Assembly (NCBI GenBank): GCA_050012855.1
Contig: JBEKGJ010000007.1
Span: forward strand, 1-64,000
Source: JAJXZJ01 sp050012855
GTDB lineage: Bacteria; Verrucomicrobiota; Verrucomicrobiia; Limisphaerales; J093
Length of the DNA stretch: 64,000 bases
Direction: 5' to 3'
Positions 1 through 9,182 of this stretch are shown in pieces (within the stretch, counting starts at the first letter, position 1; each line of letters starts with the position of its first letter). The notes below the pieces were generated by a model. That model saw only the letters and a list, made by a program, of their open reading frames with translations, was not told the DNA's origin and did no database searches. The position numbers and the translations under genes are program-made.

Positions 1-591
1 TGTGCGGGCTGGCTCACCGTGGCAGCCGATAATTCGGACAACACGAACGTACTCCTCCTGATCAACGCCCAACTCGGCCCCTTCATCGCCCGCTCGGCCG
101 GCATCTTCAAGTGCCCCGCGGACAAGTCCATGGTGCGGAACGGCGGCGTCACCCGTTCCCGCGTGCGCAGCCTTTCGATGAACTCCTACTTGGGCGTTCG
201 CGCCGCGCCCTACACGTCCGGCTTCTGGCAGTTCGAGAAAATCGGCGACGTCTCGAACCCCTCGCCCTCCAAGTGCTGGGTGTTCCTCGATGAACGCGAG
301 GACAGCATCAACGACGGCTGGTTTGCCGTGGACATGTCGGGCTTCGACCCCGTCAACCCAACCGCCGAGATCCAGGTGGACTATGAAGCCAGCTATCACA
401 ACGGGGCCGGTGGCTTCTCCTTCCTCGACGGTCATTCCGAGATTAAGAAATGGCAGGATGCCCGCACGATGCCGAAACTGCAACCCGGCCAATTGCTGTC
501 GCTCGGTATAGCTGCACCGAGGGACCCGGACATTGAATGGATACAGCCGCGCACCAGCTCCAAAATAATCAATCCGACCCGTGTGAATTAG
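1..591 (+). CDS. Pseudopilin-like secreted protein, 5' end outside window (partial)
   Basis: The frame is open from base 1, so the start lies upstream of the window; an internal GTG at 19 is not a convincing start. The visible 196 residues are the C-terminal part of the family of type II secretion-like pseudopilins common in Planctomycetes and Verrucomicrobia. They hold a 'KCPADKS' segment and a typical H-x9-DG motif (YHNGAGGFSFLDGHSE, about 50 residues before the end). The N-terminal FTLIELL methylation helix expected for the family is off the edge. The next two genes belong to the same family. Role in the cell envelope is inferred; the exact substrate is unknown. A strong hairpin terminator follows at 616. 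Confidence 0.8.
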   Translation, partial: CAGWLTVAADNSDNTNVLLLINAQLGPFIARSAGIFKCPADKSMVRNGGVTRSRVRSLSMNSYLGVRAAPYTSGFWQFEKIGDVSNPSPSKCWVFLDEREDSINDGWFAVDMSGFDPVNPTAEIQVDYEASYHNGAGGFSFLDGHSEIKKWQDARTMPKLQPGQLLSLGIAAPRDPDIEWIQPRTSSKIINPTRVN

Positions 592-615
592 TTCGCTTCC
601 CAAGCAAGGTTACGG

Positions 616-649
616 CAATGGCCCGCCCGCCCGGCGGGCCATTGGTTTT
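616..649 (+). terminator. Rho-independent terminator after the first pseudopilin gene
   Basis: A perfect 12-bp inverted repeat (CAATGGCCCGCC at 616-627, complement at 633-644) with a 5-nt loop is followed by GTTTT. It lies 25 bp after the stop codon of the upstream plus-strand gene. Confidence 0.8.
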
Positions 650-1036
650 GCCCAGCGTGCGATCGCCGCTGCGGTCGGACGCCACCCGGTCACCCCCAAA
701 GGCCGGCGGCGACGTGCTCGACAAAAATCCGCATCAGCCCCAGACCCACGCCTGGGATCCTCTCCGGATGGCGCTGTCGGGCGAACGTGTTTCCGCGCGG
801 AACGGAAACTGACAAACGGCGTCGGCGTGTTCACGCGTCGCCGCGCTGGGTATAGCGGGCGATCCGAACATCCACACGGCAGAGGGATGTTGCTTTCCAG
901 CGACAAGAGCGACAACCCGCAAGGCGACCAACTCGTCACCGTGGACAAACTCACTCCTCCCACCGGCCGCAGTGCCGGTTTCGATTCCCTGCAAGGCGGG
1001 CGGGATACAGCGGATGTAAACCGGTGGCATGCAGTT
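650..1036. other. Intergenic stretch, no gene recognised
   Basis: This stretch between the terminator and the convergent pseudopilin gene has open frames in several registers, but none has a recognisable domain or a supported start. I see nothing else in it. Confidence 0.5.
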
Positions 1037-1918
1037 TTACCACCATGACTTGGTGCCGTCTTTTCGGCTGGACACGCGGGCCGCCAGCCAATCCGAGTCC
1101 AGGTTGTTGGGGGTGGCGACGTTCGAGACGTCGTTGCTGTGATGGATCGGCGGCTTGGTGCGCGCATCGAGCCATTTGTGAATCTCCGAATGGCCATCCG
1201 CAAAAGACAGGCTGCCGGCTCCGTTGTGGTAACTGGCCGGAATGTCAATGAGCCTCGCCCGGGATTGCTCATCGGGGTCGTGCATTTGAAACGCCCATCC
1301 CGCATCGTTAATGCTGTCGGGATGCTCATCCAACAGGGTCAACAGGTTCGCCGGCGACGGATTGATCATGTCGCTTTCCATCTGGAAGACAATGTAAGTC
1401 GAAGGCGGCAACCAACTGGCGGTTGATCCGGAGCCGAGCGCCTGGTTCATGGATAGGCTGCGCACCCGCGGTTGGATGTGTTCGCCGATTTTCACGGTGC
1501 TTGGGTCCGCTGGGCACTTATACACCAGGGGTGCGGTGATGTACTTGCCAAACAGGGCCGTCTGCCCATCGAACGAGCCGATCAATTTCAAGATGTTCGT
1601 GTTGTCGGTATTTCTGTCACTATAGTCCAGCCAGCCGTGAATCCACCCGCCCGTGTCGGCACGGTAGCGCGCCATCCCATTGAAAGCCGCGTTGCGCACC
1701 AGTTTGCCGTTGTTATCGTCAGCGTACATTTTCCAGGCGAGCATCAGTTGGCGGATATTGTTCAGACAAGTGATCCCTTGACCCTTGGCCTTGGCTCGAA
1801 ACAGCACGGGCAGAAGCAGGCTGGCCAAAACCACAATGATGGCGATGACCACCAGCAACTCGATCAAGGTAAAACCATGATCACTCCGGGCCGGGGCAGT
1901 TGGCGCAGAAAACTTCAT
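1037..1918 (-). CDS. Pseudopilin-like protein (prepilin N-terminal methylation motif, H-x9-DG tail)
   Basis: The 293-residue protein starts at the ATG at 1918 (MKFSAPTAPARSDHG...), directly before the prepilin cleavage motif G|FTLIELLVVIAI at about residues 15-26; the frame is open further upstream but that part is not protein-like. After the hydrophobic helix come the usual 'NNIRQLMLAWKMYADDN' region, a 'KCPADPS' segment and the H-x9-DG motif (YHNGAGSLSFADGH). Members are thought to be processed by a prepilin peptidase and assembled or anchored through a type II secretion-like system. It is divergent from the pseudopilin gene at 2380. No clear Shine-Dalgarno sequence is visible, which is common in this phylum. 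Confidence 0.85.
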   Translation of the reverse strand: MKFSAPTAPARSDHGFTLIELLVVIAIIVVLASLLLPVLFRAKAKGQGITCLNNIRQLMLAWKMYADDNNGKLVRNAAFNGMARYRADTGGWIHGWLDYSDRNTDNTNILKLIGSFDGQTALFGKYITAPLVYKCPADPSTVKIGEHIQPRVRSLSMNQALGSGSTASWLPPSTYIVFQMESDMINPSPANLLTLLDEHPDSINDAGWAFQMHDPDEQSRARLIDIPASYHNGAGSLSFADGHSEIHKWLDARTKPPIHHSNDVSNVATPNNLDSDWLAARVSSRKDGTKSWW

Positions 1919-2379
1919 AAAGTCACCCGCATTGCTTGAAGTTGCGTGTGCTTCGGGAGTGGTGTACTCGACGCACCGTTGCCTGGCAAGTGTGCGTCTT
2001 GTGGCACAGCAGCCCCCCCGTCCATCCGGCACTTGCGGCGCACCGTCAGCTTGAACCAATGACCGCTCGGATCGCGATGGAACCATACGACGCCTTGTTT
2101 GCCGCCCTGGCCCAGGAAATCAAAAGCGCGACAAAGCCAGCAGGATCCATCCCATCTCGACGGCAACATTTCCGATTTCCGGGCGATTTTCCTGCAATAA
2201 TTCCCGGTCCCGATAACCTGGCGCATCCATGCCGTGCATCAAGACCTCGTCGAATTGATTTGTGCATGGTGGAGAGCCATCTTGGCGGCGGCAGGGATCC
2301 ATGACACCGGGTGCGGGCGCCTTGACAGGCCGGCAGGCGAGGCGTAGTTACGTTCAGACTCAATTGGAGAGAAACCGTG
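1919..2379. promoter_or_regulatory. Divergent intergenic region between two pseudopilin genes
   Basis: The region separates two divergently transcribed genes and must hold both promoters. I could not assign a convincing -35/-10 pair. The only clear signal is GGAGA at 2366-2370, nine bases before the ATG at 2380. Confidence 0.4.
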
Positions 2380-3204
2380 ATGGAACTTCGAATCGCCCCT
2401 CCCGTAAAGCGCACTACCCGGCGCTTCGGCTTCACCCTGATCGAACTGCTGGTCGTGATTGCCATCATTGCGATCCTGGCCGCCCTGCTCCTGCCGGCCC
2501 TGGCGAAGGCCAAGGCCAAGGCCAAGCAGACCGCCTGCATCAATAATCTTCGCCAGCTCGGAATTGCCACCCTCATGTATGTGGGCGACAACCGCGTCTA
2601 CCCCGGTAACATCTCGGTTGTCAACGGCTACTATTATGTCTGGCCGGGCCGTCTCCTGCAGCAGATGGGCACCAACCGGGCCTCGTTTCACTGCCCCGCG
2701 GCGATTCCCAGCGCGGCGTGGGACACGAACGTGAACCAGACCCTCGGCGGCACGTCCCCCTCCGGCGGCTATGATGTTTGGGCGATTACCAGCAAATCCC
2801 GCTTTTCCTACGGCTACAACGACTGGGGGCTGAGCCTCAGCCACAAGCCGCAACTCGGACTGGGCGGCGATGTTGATGGGAATCATTATTGGGGGCAGGT
2901 GACCGACACCATGGTGGTTTCCCCCAGCCAGATGATGATGCTGGCCGACACTCAGGCGCTGGCGACCGGTTACTCCTTCGAGGCCAACATTGACCCGACG
3001 CAGGACAGCCAGTGGCCGTCCAACCGCCACAATCGCCGGACCGACATCATGTTCACCGACGGCCATGCCGAAGCCGCCATCCGCAAGAACGTGATTGATC
3101 CTGCGAACGTAGAGTGGCGCGCGCGGTGGAACAACGACAACCAGCCGCACCCCGAAATCACCTGGACGGTCAACTGGACCCAGGAAGCGCAACTGAATCC
3201 ATGA
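2380..3204 (+). CDS. Pseudopilin-like protein (prepilin N-terminal methylation motif, H-x9-DG tail)
   Basis: The 274-residue protein has a short basic leader ending in G, then FTLIELLVVIAIIAI at about residues 17-31, followed by LPALAKAKAKAK and the 'CINNLRQLGIA' segment typical of the family. A 'FHCPAAIP' segment occupies the place of the usual CPA motif, and the C-terminal third has H-x9-DG (RHNRRTDIMFTDGHAE). A GTG lies directly before the ATG, but GGAGA nine bases upstream favours the ATG at 2380. Type II secretion-like surface role is inferred from family membership. It is the third such gene in 3.2 kb. Confidence 0.88.
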   Translation: MELRIAPPVKRTTRRFGFTLIELLVVIAIIAILAALLLPALAKAKAKAKQTACINNLRQLGIATLMYVGDNRVYPGNISVVNGYYYVWPGRLLQQMGTNRASFHCPAAIPSAAWDTNVNQTLGGTSPSGGYDVWAITSKSRFSYGYNDWGLSLSHKPQLGLGGDVDGNHYWGQVTDTMVVSPSQMMMLADTQALATGYSFEANIDPTQDSQWPSNRHNRRTDIMFTDGHAEAAIRKNVIDPANVEWRARWNNDNQPHPEITWTVNWTQEAQLNP

Positions 3205-3573
3205 GGTACAACTCATCACCCGGCCCTGGGGTTGAGGTGGTCACGTGGTTCCCGGCTTGTCTTTCCCCGGCGTAGGGGGCAGCGCGCAGGGTCCCCTCGC
3301 CCAAACGAGGAAACCGAATTCCGGCTGAACTCTCCTCGCGCGTTTTTCGCCCAATATCGGCCTATCCCCAGGCATTTCGCCCGCCCCGCATTCCCCAATC
3401 GGGTGTTTTCCCGGATTGCTCAAATACTCGGGTATTTCGACCATTCCACCTCACCGCCAAACGCTCCAAGATCGGGTCTGGCGCGTTGCCGGCGAGCCGA
3501 TGCACTTCCCTGGCGGCGCCGCTCGCGAAGCCGCGTTTGACTTCATCGTCCTTTCGATCAACTTTGGGCCATC
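3205..3573. other. Intergenic stretch, no gene recognised
   Basis: No frame in this stretch has a recognisable domain, and no terminator hairpin with a T-tract was found after the pseudopilin stop. Confidence 0.5.
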
Positions 3574-4650
3574 ATGATTTCAAATGATGTCCAGCAGCCG
3601 GTTCATCCCGGTCGGAATGGCGGCAAAGGCCCCCGCGTCGCGGGCGCGGGCCGGAGGCGGCGCCGGTGGGGCGGGCTCGTGCTCGCCGCCCTCGCGACCG
3701 CCGCGCCCAGCCACGCGGACGGCAAGGGCTGGCTGCTGGTGGCCAACAAGGGCGACCAGACGCTGGCGATCGTGGATCCGGTGGCCGGGCGTTCGCTCGC
3801 GACCGTGGCCGAGGACGGCGAAACCGGGCACGAAGTGGCAGCGTCACCGGACGGACGGCGGGCGTTCGTGCCGATCTATGGCAACTCGGGGGTGGGTGGG
3901 ATCGGCACCGACGGCCGGTTGCTGCGGGTGATTGACCTGCCCACGCGACAAATCGTGGGCACCGTGGATTTTGCGAAGGGCGTGCGGCCACATTGCGCCG
4001 TAGTCGGCCCCGACGGCTTGCTTTACGTGACGACCGAATTGGACCGGACGGTGACCGTGATTGACCCGAAGACGCTGGCGATCGTCGGGACCGTACCCAC
4101 GGGCCAGGCGGAATCGCACATGCTGGCCATCACGCGCGATGGTCGCCGCGGCTACACCTCGAACGTCGGACCGGGGACGGTTTCCGTCCTCGACCTCGTG
4201 CAGCGCAGGCTGCGGGCGGTGATTCCGATTTCGTCGAAGGCGCAACGGATTTCGCTCTCGGTGGACGACCGTTTCGTCTTCACCTCCGACCAGACACAGC
4301 CGCGGCTGGCGGTGATTGACACGGCCACGAACGGCATCCGGAGTTGGATTGAGCTGCCGGGGACCGGTTACGGCACGGCCCCGACCCCGGACGGGCGCTG
4401 GCTGCTGGTGGCGATCAGCAAAAAGAACCTCGTGGGCGTGGTTGATCTCGAAACCATGAAACTGGCACGCACCCTCAGCGTCCCGGCGTCGCCGCAGGAA
4501 GTGCTGGTGCAACCCGGCGGTGCGGCGGCCTACGTGTCGTGCGATGCCAGCCAGCAGGTCGCGGTGCTGGACCTCAAGGATTGGCTCGTCGAAAAACTGA
4601 TCCCGACCGGTCGCGGCACGGACGGCCTGGCGTGGGCCAGGGCACAGTGA
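3574..4650 (+). CDS. YVTN-type beta-propeller protein, exported
   Basis: The 358-residue protein has an Arg-rich N-terminus (RRRRRWGG) and a hydrophobic segment ending in SHADG, read as a signal peptide cleaved near residue 49. The rest is a seven-bladed propeller of the YVTN/YncE and cytochrome-d1-like type, built from repeated 'hD(P/L)xTxxIVGTV' and 'xxSxDGRRxxV' elements (for example VIDPKTLAIVGTVPTG and VADLETMKLARTLSV-like blades). No heme-binding or catalytic motif is visible, so a periplasmic or surface binding role is inferred. It converges with the oxidoreductase gene that ends at 4685. Confidence 0.8.
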   Translation: MISNDVQQPVHPGRNGGKGPRVAGAGRRRRRWGGLVLAALATAAPSHADGKGWLLVANKGDQTLAIVDPVAGRSLATVAEDGETGHEVAASPDGRRAFVPIYGNSGVGGIGTDGRLLRVIDLPTRQIVGTVDFAKGVRPHCAVVGPDGLLYVTTELDRTVTVIDPKTLAIVGTVPTGQAESHMLAITRDGRRGYTSNVGPGTVSVLDLVQRRLRAVIPISSKAQRISLSVDDRFVFTSDQTQPRLAVIDTATNGIRSWIELPGTGYGTAPTPDGRWLLVAISKKNLVGVVDLETMKLARTLSVPASPQEVLVQPGGAAAYVSCDASQQVAVLDLKDWLVEKLIPTGRGTDGLAWARAQ

Positions 4651-4684
4651 CGGGCGGGAATGCCGGGCTGCGTTTGTCGGCGCG

Positions 4685-6109
4685 TCAAGCCCGCCAGCCC
4701 TCACGGTAGGGACGACCCACCCACTCGTTCAACGCGGCGAGGTTCGTAACCTTCATGTTCGGCCCGTCCCATTCCACTCTCTTCCCGGGACCGACGTGCT
4801 GGGCGAGGTTCGCGAGCAGGGTGAACTCGGTCAACTGCGCGCCGTAGTCGAAGCTGGCGGCGGTTTCCGTTTTGCCGGCCCGACAGGCGTCGAGGAAATC
4901 GGCCATGACGTTCTTGACGCGGGGCAGCGTCTTGGGCGGCAGCGCGAAGTCCTTCATTTTTTCGCGCGGCAGGATGTGCATTTCGCCGCCGTAGGTCGCG
5001 GTGTAAATGATCCCTTTTTCGCCGACGTACAGCGTGCCGCTGTTGTCGAACACCTCGTCCGGATACTTTTCCTTCAGTTCCTTCAGCAACGGCGGCAGGT
5101 TGCAGGCGTCGCCCGTGGCCGCGTGCAGGCTGCCGACGGGCCCCGCCGGAGTGGTGGCGTTGAGCCCCTCATACCAGTAAGCCTTCAAGCCGGGCATGTC
5201 GCCGCGGGCCGGACAGTCCCAGCGCACCCGGGAGCCAAGCGGATAACGCTCGTCGCTGCCCCCGCGCATTTGTTCGACCTCGATGCTGGTCGGGTGCTCG
5301 AGCTTGAGCGCCCAATAGACGCCGTCCAGGACATGGCAGCCCATGTTGCCAATCGAGCCGTTGCCAAAGTCATACCAGCCATGCCATTCGTGCGGGTGAA
5401 GGTCGCTGCTAAAATCGCGGAACGGCGAAGGCCCGATCCACTCGTCCCAGTGCAACCCGGCGGGCACGGGGAGCGTGGGCGGACGGGGCCCCTCGCCGCC
5501 GTTGGCGCGGTCGGTCCAACTGTGGGTTTCCAGGACCTTGCCGATGGCACCGGCCCACAGGTATTCGCAGAGCCGCCGATAGCCCTCCTCGCAATGACCC
5601 TGGTTGCCCATTTGCGCCGGGGCCTTGGACGCCTTCGCCATCGTGCGCAACTTGCGGGTCTCGGCGATGTCGCGGCAGAGCGGTTTCTCGCAATACACGC
5701 CCTTGTCCAACTGCATGGCGATCATCGAAGCCAGCGCGTGATGGTGGTTCGGCGTGGCAATGAACACGGCGTCAATCTCCTTGCCGATGCGGTCGAACAT
5801 CCGGCGGTAATCCGTGAACCCCTGGGGTGTGTCGGGATCCTGCCCCCTGGCTTTCAACCAGGAGCGCACGCTGGCCAGGCGCTTCTCGTCGGGATCAACA
5901 ATGGCCACCAGGCGCTCCTTGCTCTGGCCGACCACCCAGTCCAGGTGCGCCATGCCACGCCCGCCACAACCGATTTGCACGCACCGCAACCGGTCGCCGG
6001 ATGACTGGGCGAGAAGCTGCGGCATGGTGAGCACGCGCGCGGTGGACAGGGCACCGGCCGCCAGGGCGGACCGTTTCAAAAAGGAACGACGATTGGCAAA
6101 GACTTTCAT
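4685..6109 (-). CDS. Gfo/Idh/MocA family oxidoreductase with Tat signal
   Basis: The start is placed at the ATG at 6109 (MKVFANRRSFLKRSALAAG), which gives a Tat signal peptide with twin arginines; a longer open frame to 6181 adds residues that do not fit. The 474-residue protein has an N-terminal Rossmann fold (RCVQIGCGGRGMAHLDWV) that should bind NAD(P), the conserved 'EKPLCRD' segment with the family lysine, and the alpha/beta C-terminal domain. Secreted members of this family are abundant in Verrucomicrobia and Planctomycetes and are thought to act on sugars or sugar acids. The substrate cannot be told. It is divergent from recG with only 62 bp between starts. Confidence 0.88.
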   Translation of the reverse strand: MKVFANRRSFLKRSALAAGALSTARVLTMPQLLAQSSGDRLRCVQIGCGGRGMAHLDWVVGQSKERLVAIVDPDEKRLASVRSWLKARGQDPDTPQGFTDYRRMFDRIGKEIDAVFIATPNHHHALASMIAMQLDKGVYCEKPLCRDIAETRKLRTMAKASKAPAQMGNQGHCEEGYRRLCEYLWAGAIGKVLETHSWTDRANGGEGPRPPTLPVPAGLHWDEWIGPSPFRDFSSDLHPHEWHGWYDFGNGSIGNMGCHVLDGVYWALKLEHPTSIEVEQMRGGSDERYPLGSRVRWDCPARGDMPGLKAYWYEGLNATTPAGPVGSLHAATGDACNLPPLLKELKEKYPDEVFDNSGTLYVGEKGIIYTATYGGEMHILPREKMKDFALPPKTLPRVKNVMADFLDACRAGKTETAASFDYGAQLTEFTLLANLAQHVGPGKRVEWDGPNMKVTNLAALNEWVGRPYREGWRA

Positions 6110-6171
6110 GCAACGAGCGGTTTTCCCCAACTTAATGACTCCCGGCAGGCTGACAAGCCTATCTGCGCACA

Positions 6172-8268
6172 ATGTCGCCACGACGCGCGGACGCGCTTTT
6201 GCGCTTTGGCCGGGAAACGGCCCGCGCTATAACCGCCGCTGTGCCGACCGCTCCGTCAGCTCCCTGGGACAAGCCCGCCGGTGACTTGCGCGGCGTCGGC
6301 CCCGAGCGCGCGGCGCAACTCGCCCGGCTCGACCTCCACACGGTGGCCGACCTGCTGCTGCACCGGCCGCGGCGTTACGAGGACCGCCGGCACCTGCATT
6401 CCATTGCGAGCCTGACCGCGCGCGAAGCCGTGGCCGTGCATGGCACGGTGGTGGCCCAAGGCGTCAAACGCTGGCGGCGCGGCACCCGCTCGGTGTTTGA
6501 GCTGATACTCGACGACGGCACCGGCCGGCTGCACTGCCGTTGGTGGAACCTGCCGTTCATGGAAAACTATTTCCATGTGGGGGATGACGTGTTCGCCTAC
6601 GGCAAATTGGTTTCCCTGAAGCCACCGACGATTGATCACCCGGAAACGGAAGTCGGCGAGGCGGGCGACGAAACGATGATCCACCTCAACCGCATCGCGC
6701 CCATCTACCCGCTCACCGAGGGCCTGCCGCAGCGCTGGCTGCGGGCGTTGATCTGGCGAACGCTGGCCCAGTTCGAGGCCGTCATTGCCGAGCCGTGGCC
6801 GACACTCGCCCTGCCCGACCTCCCGACCCGCGCCAACGCCCTCCGCATGCTTCATTTCCCCGACCAGATGGCCGACGTCGAGATTGCCCGGCAGCGGCTG
6901 GCACTGGACGAATTGATTCCGTTGCAGCAGGCGATCCGGCAGCGACGGCGCAGTTTCGAGGCGCGCGCCCGCGGTCTGCCCTGCGGGGGCGACAACCGGT
7001 TGATGAAGCCGTTCCTCGCCAGCCTTGGTTTCAAGCTCACCGTGGCGCAAACGAGGGTTTTGCGCGAAATCCGCGCCGACCTCGCCGGCCCGCACCCGAT
7101 GCGCCGCCTGCTCCAGGGGGATGTCGGTTCGGGGAAAACCGCCGTCGCGGCGTGCTCGGCGCTAATGGCGCTGGAGAGCGGGTTTAACGTCGCCCTGATG
7201 GCGCCGACCGAGATCCTCGCCGAGCAACACTGGCAGAATTTCCGCCGCTGGTTCGACCCGCTGGGCGTCGCGGTCGAGCTGCGCACCGGCAGCCACAAAA
7301 CGGAAGTTGAGAGACAAAGTGAGTTGAGAGTTGAGGCCCACCTTCCGCCTGTGTCCTCAACCCTCAACCCTCAACCCTCAACCTTGTTCGTGGGCACGCA
7401 CGCCCTGCTCACGGCGGGTTTCGACCTGCCGAGGCTCGGGCTGGTGATCGTGGACGAGCAGCACAAATTCGGTGTCGGCCAGCGCGAGCAACTCGTGCGC
7501 AAGGGCCGCTACCCGCACTTGCTGGTGATGACCGCCACGCCGATCCCGCGGACGCTCGGGTTGACGCTCTATGGCGACCTCGACGTGTCGGTGGTTGACG
7601 AATTGCCGGCGGGTCGCGGGGCGATCAAGACCTTCGTCCGCGCGGCGGAAAGCCTGCCGAAGGTCTGGGACTTCGTGCGCAAAAAACTGGCCGAAGGCCA
7701 CCAGGCCTACGTTGTGTATCCGCGGGTCGAAACCGCGGATGCGGTGGCCGGCGGCAAGGCGGCGATGGCGGAGGCGGAACGGCTGCGCGCGACCCTGGCG
7801 CCGCACCAGGTCGGCCTGCTCCACGGCCGCATGAGCGCGACGGACAAGGACGCGGTGATGGCGGCGTTCCGGGCGAACCGCCTGCAGGCACTGGTCGCGA
7901 CCTCGGTGATCGAGGTCGGCGTGGACATTCCGAACGCCACCGTGATGGTCATCGAGAACGCGGAGCAGTTCGGGCTGGCGCAGCTCCATCAACTTCGCGG
8001 CCGCATCGGTCGCGGCGCGCACGAGGCGTTCTGCGTCCTGGTCGCCGCGGCGCGGACCCCGGAGGCCAAGGCGCGCCTGAACGTGCTGGGCGAGACGACC
8101 GATGGCTTCCGGATTGCCGAGGCGGACCTGCAGTGGCGCGGCCCCGGCGAGCTGCTGGGCCAGGAGCAGAGCGGCCTGCCGCGGTTTCGGTTCGCAAACC
8201 TGGCCACCGATCTCGCGCTGGTGGAACGGGCGCGAGCGCTGGCCGTCCAACTTCCGGCGGATGGTTGA
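6172..8268 (+). CDS. recG: ATP-dependent DNA helicase RecG
   Basis: RecG unwinds branched DNA and regresses stalled replication forks. The 698-residue protein has the wedge/OB-fold domain in the N-terminal third, then the helicase core: Walker A GDVGSGKTA near residue 317, the DEQH box (VDEQHKFG) near 428, TATPIPRTL, and the C-terminal motifs VIEVGVDIPNA and QLRGRIGRG. The start could also be a GTG at 6241. Between Walker A and the DEQH box, roughly residues 379-405, normal RecG sequence is replaced by a stretch encoded by low-complexity repeat DNA (see 7306-7385). The length is otherwise normal and all helicase motifs are intact. Confidence 0.95.
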   Translation: MSPRRADALLRFGRETARAITAAVPTAPSAPWDKPAGDLRGVGPERAAQLARLDLHTVADLLLHRPRRYEDRRHLHSIASLTAREAVAVHGTVVAQGVKRWRRGTRSVFELILDDGTGRLHCRWWNLPFMENYFHVGDDVFAYGKLVSLKPPTIDHPETEVGEAGDETMIHLNRIAPIYPLTEGLPQRWLRALIWRTLAQFEAVIAEPWPTLALPDLPTRANALRMLHFPDQMADVEIARQRLALDELIPLQQAIRQRRRSFEARARGLPCGGDNRLMKPFLASLGFKLTVAQTRVLREIRADLAGPHPMRRLLQGDVGSGKTAVAACSALMALESGFNVALMAPTEILAEQHWQNFRRWFDPLGVAVELRTGSHKTEVERQSELRVEAHLPPVSSTLNPQPSTLFVGTHALLTAGFDLPRLGLVIVDEQHKFGVGQREQLVRKGRYPHLLVMTATPIPRTLGLTLYGDLDVSVVDELPAGRGAIKTFVRAAESLPKVWDFVRKKLAEGHQAYVVYPRVETADAVAGGKAAMAEAERLRATLAPHQVGLLHGRMSATDKDAVMAAFRANRLQALVATSVIEVGVDIPNATVMVIENAEQFGLAQLHQLRGRIGRGAHEAFCVLVAAARTPEAKARLNVLGETTDGFRIAEADLQWRGPGELLGQEQSGLPRFRFANLATDLALVERARALAVQLPADG
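7306..7385 (+). repeat. In-frame repeat insertion inside recG
   Basis: About 80 bp hold GTTGAG-type units (7306-7336) followed by four exact tandem CTCAACC heptamers (7356-7383), which are complementary and could fold back on each other. The reading frame stays open through the insert. The same CTCAACC-like signature occurs at 36938-36965. This looks like a short mobile or expanded repeat tolerated in a surface loop of the helicase. Confidence 0.7.
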
Positions 8269-8303
8269 GCGACACAACGCAAACGCATCAAAGCTGGGTG
8301 GCA

Positions 8304-8420
8304 CGGGCGACTCGCCCGCCCCGCCCGGCGACTCGCCGGGCGGAATGGGGGAAAGGCTTGGAGTCAAGCGGCGTCAGTCAGTTTCCAGCGCGCACCGTTT
8401 CGTCGGGCGGGTCGCCCGAC
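8304..8420. repeat. Cluster of three REP-like palindromes downstream of recG
   Basis: Three hairpins with short loops lie in a row: CGGGCG/CGCCCG with loop ACT (8304-8318), a 10-bp stem CCGCCCGGCG with loop ACT (8321-8343), and GTCGGGCG/CGCCCGAC with loop GGT (8402-8420). The shared 'GGGCGA-CTCGCCC' theme is typical of intergenic REP-like repeats. The first two may also end recG transcription, although no T-tract follows. Confidence 0.65.
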
Positions 8421-8500
8421 AACACCGGCCAGTGGCCTGCGCGTGCTGGACGCCGCTGCGACAGGCTTGGCTTTGGCAACAGGTCTGCTACAGTATTGAC

Positions 8501-8887
8501 ATGAAAAAGCTCGTTGTTCTGCTGTGCGGGTTGGCTTTGGTGCTCACCGGTTGCGGTCAGAAGCCGGCTACGAACGGCGGCAAGGCCACCAACGCGCCGG
8601 CCGCGAAGGCCACCAATGAAACCACCTCGAGCGGGAACCCGATCACCGCGCCGGTGGATTACCTCGGCGCCGTGGCCCAGGCCAAGAAATACTCCGAGAA
8701 AGTCATTGACCTCGCGCAGTTGACCCAGGCGATCCAACAGTTCCACGAGATGGAGGACCGCTATCCCAAGAGCCTCGAGGAACTCGTGACGACCCACTAC
8801 CTGGGCGCCATGCCGAAGGCACCCTACGGCATGGCCTTCCAATACGATCCCAACACGGGTCAGGTGAAAGCGATCCGGACGCAATAA
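8501..8887 (+). CDS. Small lipoprotein, unknown function
   Basis: The 128-residue protein begins MKKLVVLLCGLALVLTGC, a classical lipoprotein signal with lipobox L-T-G-C (Cys 18). An Ala/Thr/Asn-rich linker follows, then a short domain with 'LAQLTQAIQQFHEMEDRYPKS' that resembles the globular part of pseudopilin or DUF-type proteins in this phylum ('...YPxSLEELV...YGMAFQYDPNTGQVKAI'). The longer open frame upstream overlaps recG and the palindromes and is ignored. A 7-bp hairpin lies just after the stop. The function is unknown. Confidence 0.75.
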   Translation: MKKLVVLLCGLALVLTGCGQKPATNGGKATNAPAAKATNETTSSGNPITAPVDYLGAVAQAKKYSEKVIDLAQLTQAIQQFHEMEDRYPKSLEELVTTHYLGAMPKAPYGMAFQYDPNTGQVKAIRTQ

Positions 8888-8888
8888 T

Positions 8889-8909
8889 CCGCCACGACGG
8901 CGGTGGCGG
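8889..8909 (+). terminator. Possible terminator hairpin after the lipoprotein gene
   Basis: CCGCCAC at 8889-8895 pairs with GTGGCGG at 8903-8909 across a 7-nt loop, starting two bases after the TAA. There is no T-tract, so this is tentative. A second small inverted repeat, GCGGGTT/AACCCGC, lies at 9093-9109. Confidence 0.35.
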
Positions 8910-9182
8910 AAGCCAATTCGCCGGGGCGCATGCCGGGCACAGCCCTCCGGACGAGCGGCACGGCGACGCGCTGGGGCACAACAAGAACGCTGAAAGCGTC
9001 CCAGCCAGGGCGCGGTTCTGTGAGCCGCAGTGCCTTGACCGCAAGGAGCGCAACGGACTCATCGAGAGACTGCGATTGCAGAAGAAGCCGCTGCGGGTTG
9101 CAAACCCGCACTCCGCTTGCGAAATAGGTGCGCACACCGCCGGGCTTGATTTGCCGGCCGCGCCGTTCACAATCGAATCCCG

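Noticed and set aside
7356..7383. CRISPR-like repeats in recG
   Set aside because: Units are 7 bp and directly tandem, without spacers.
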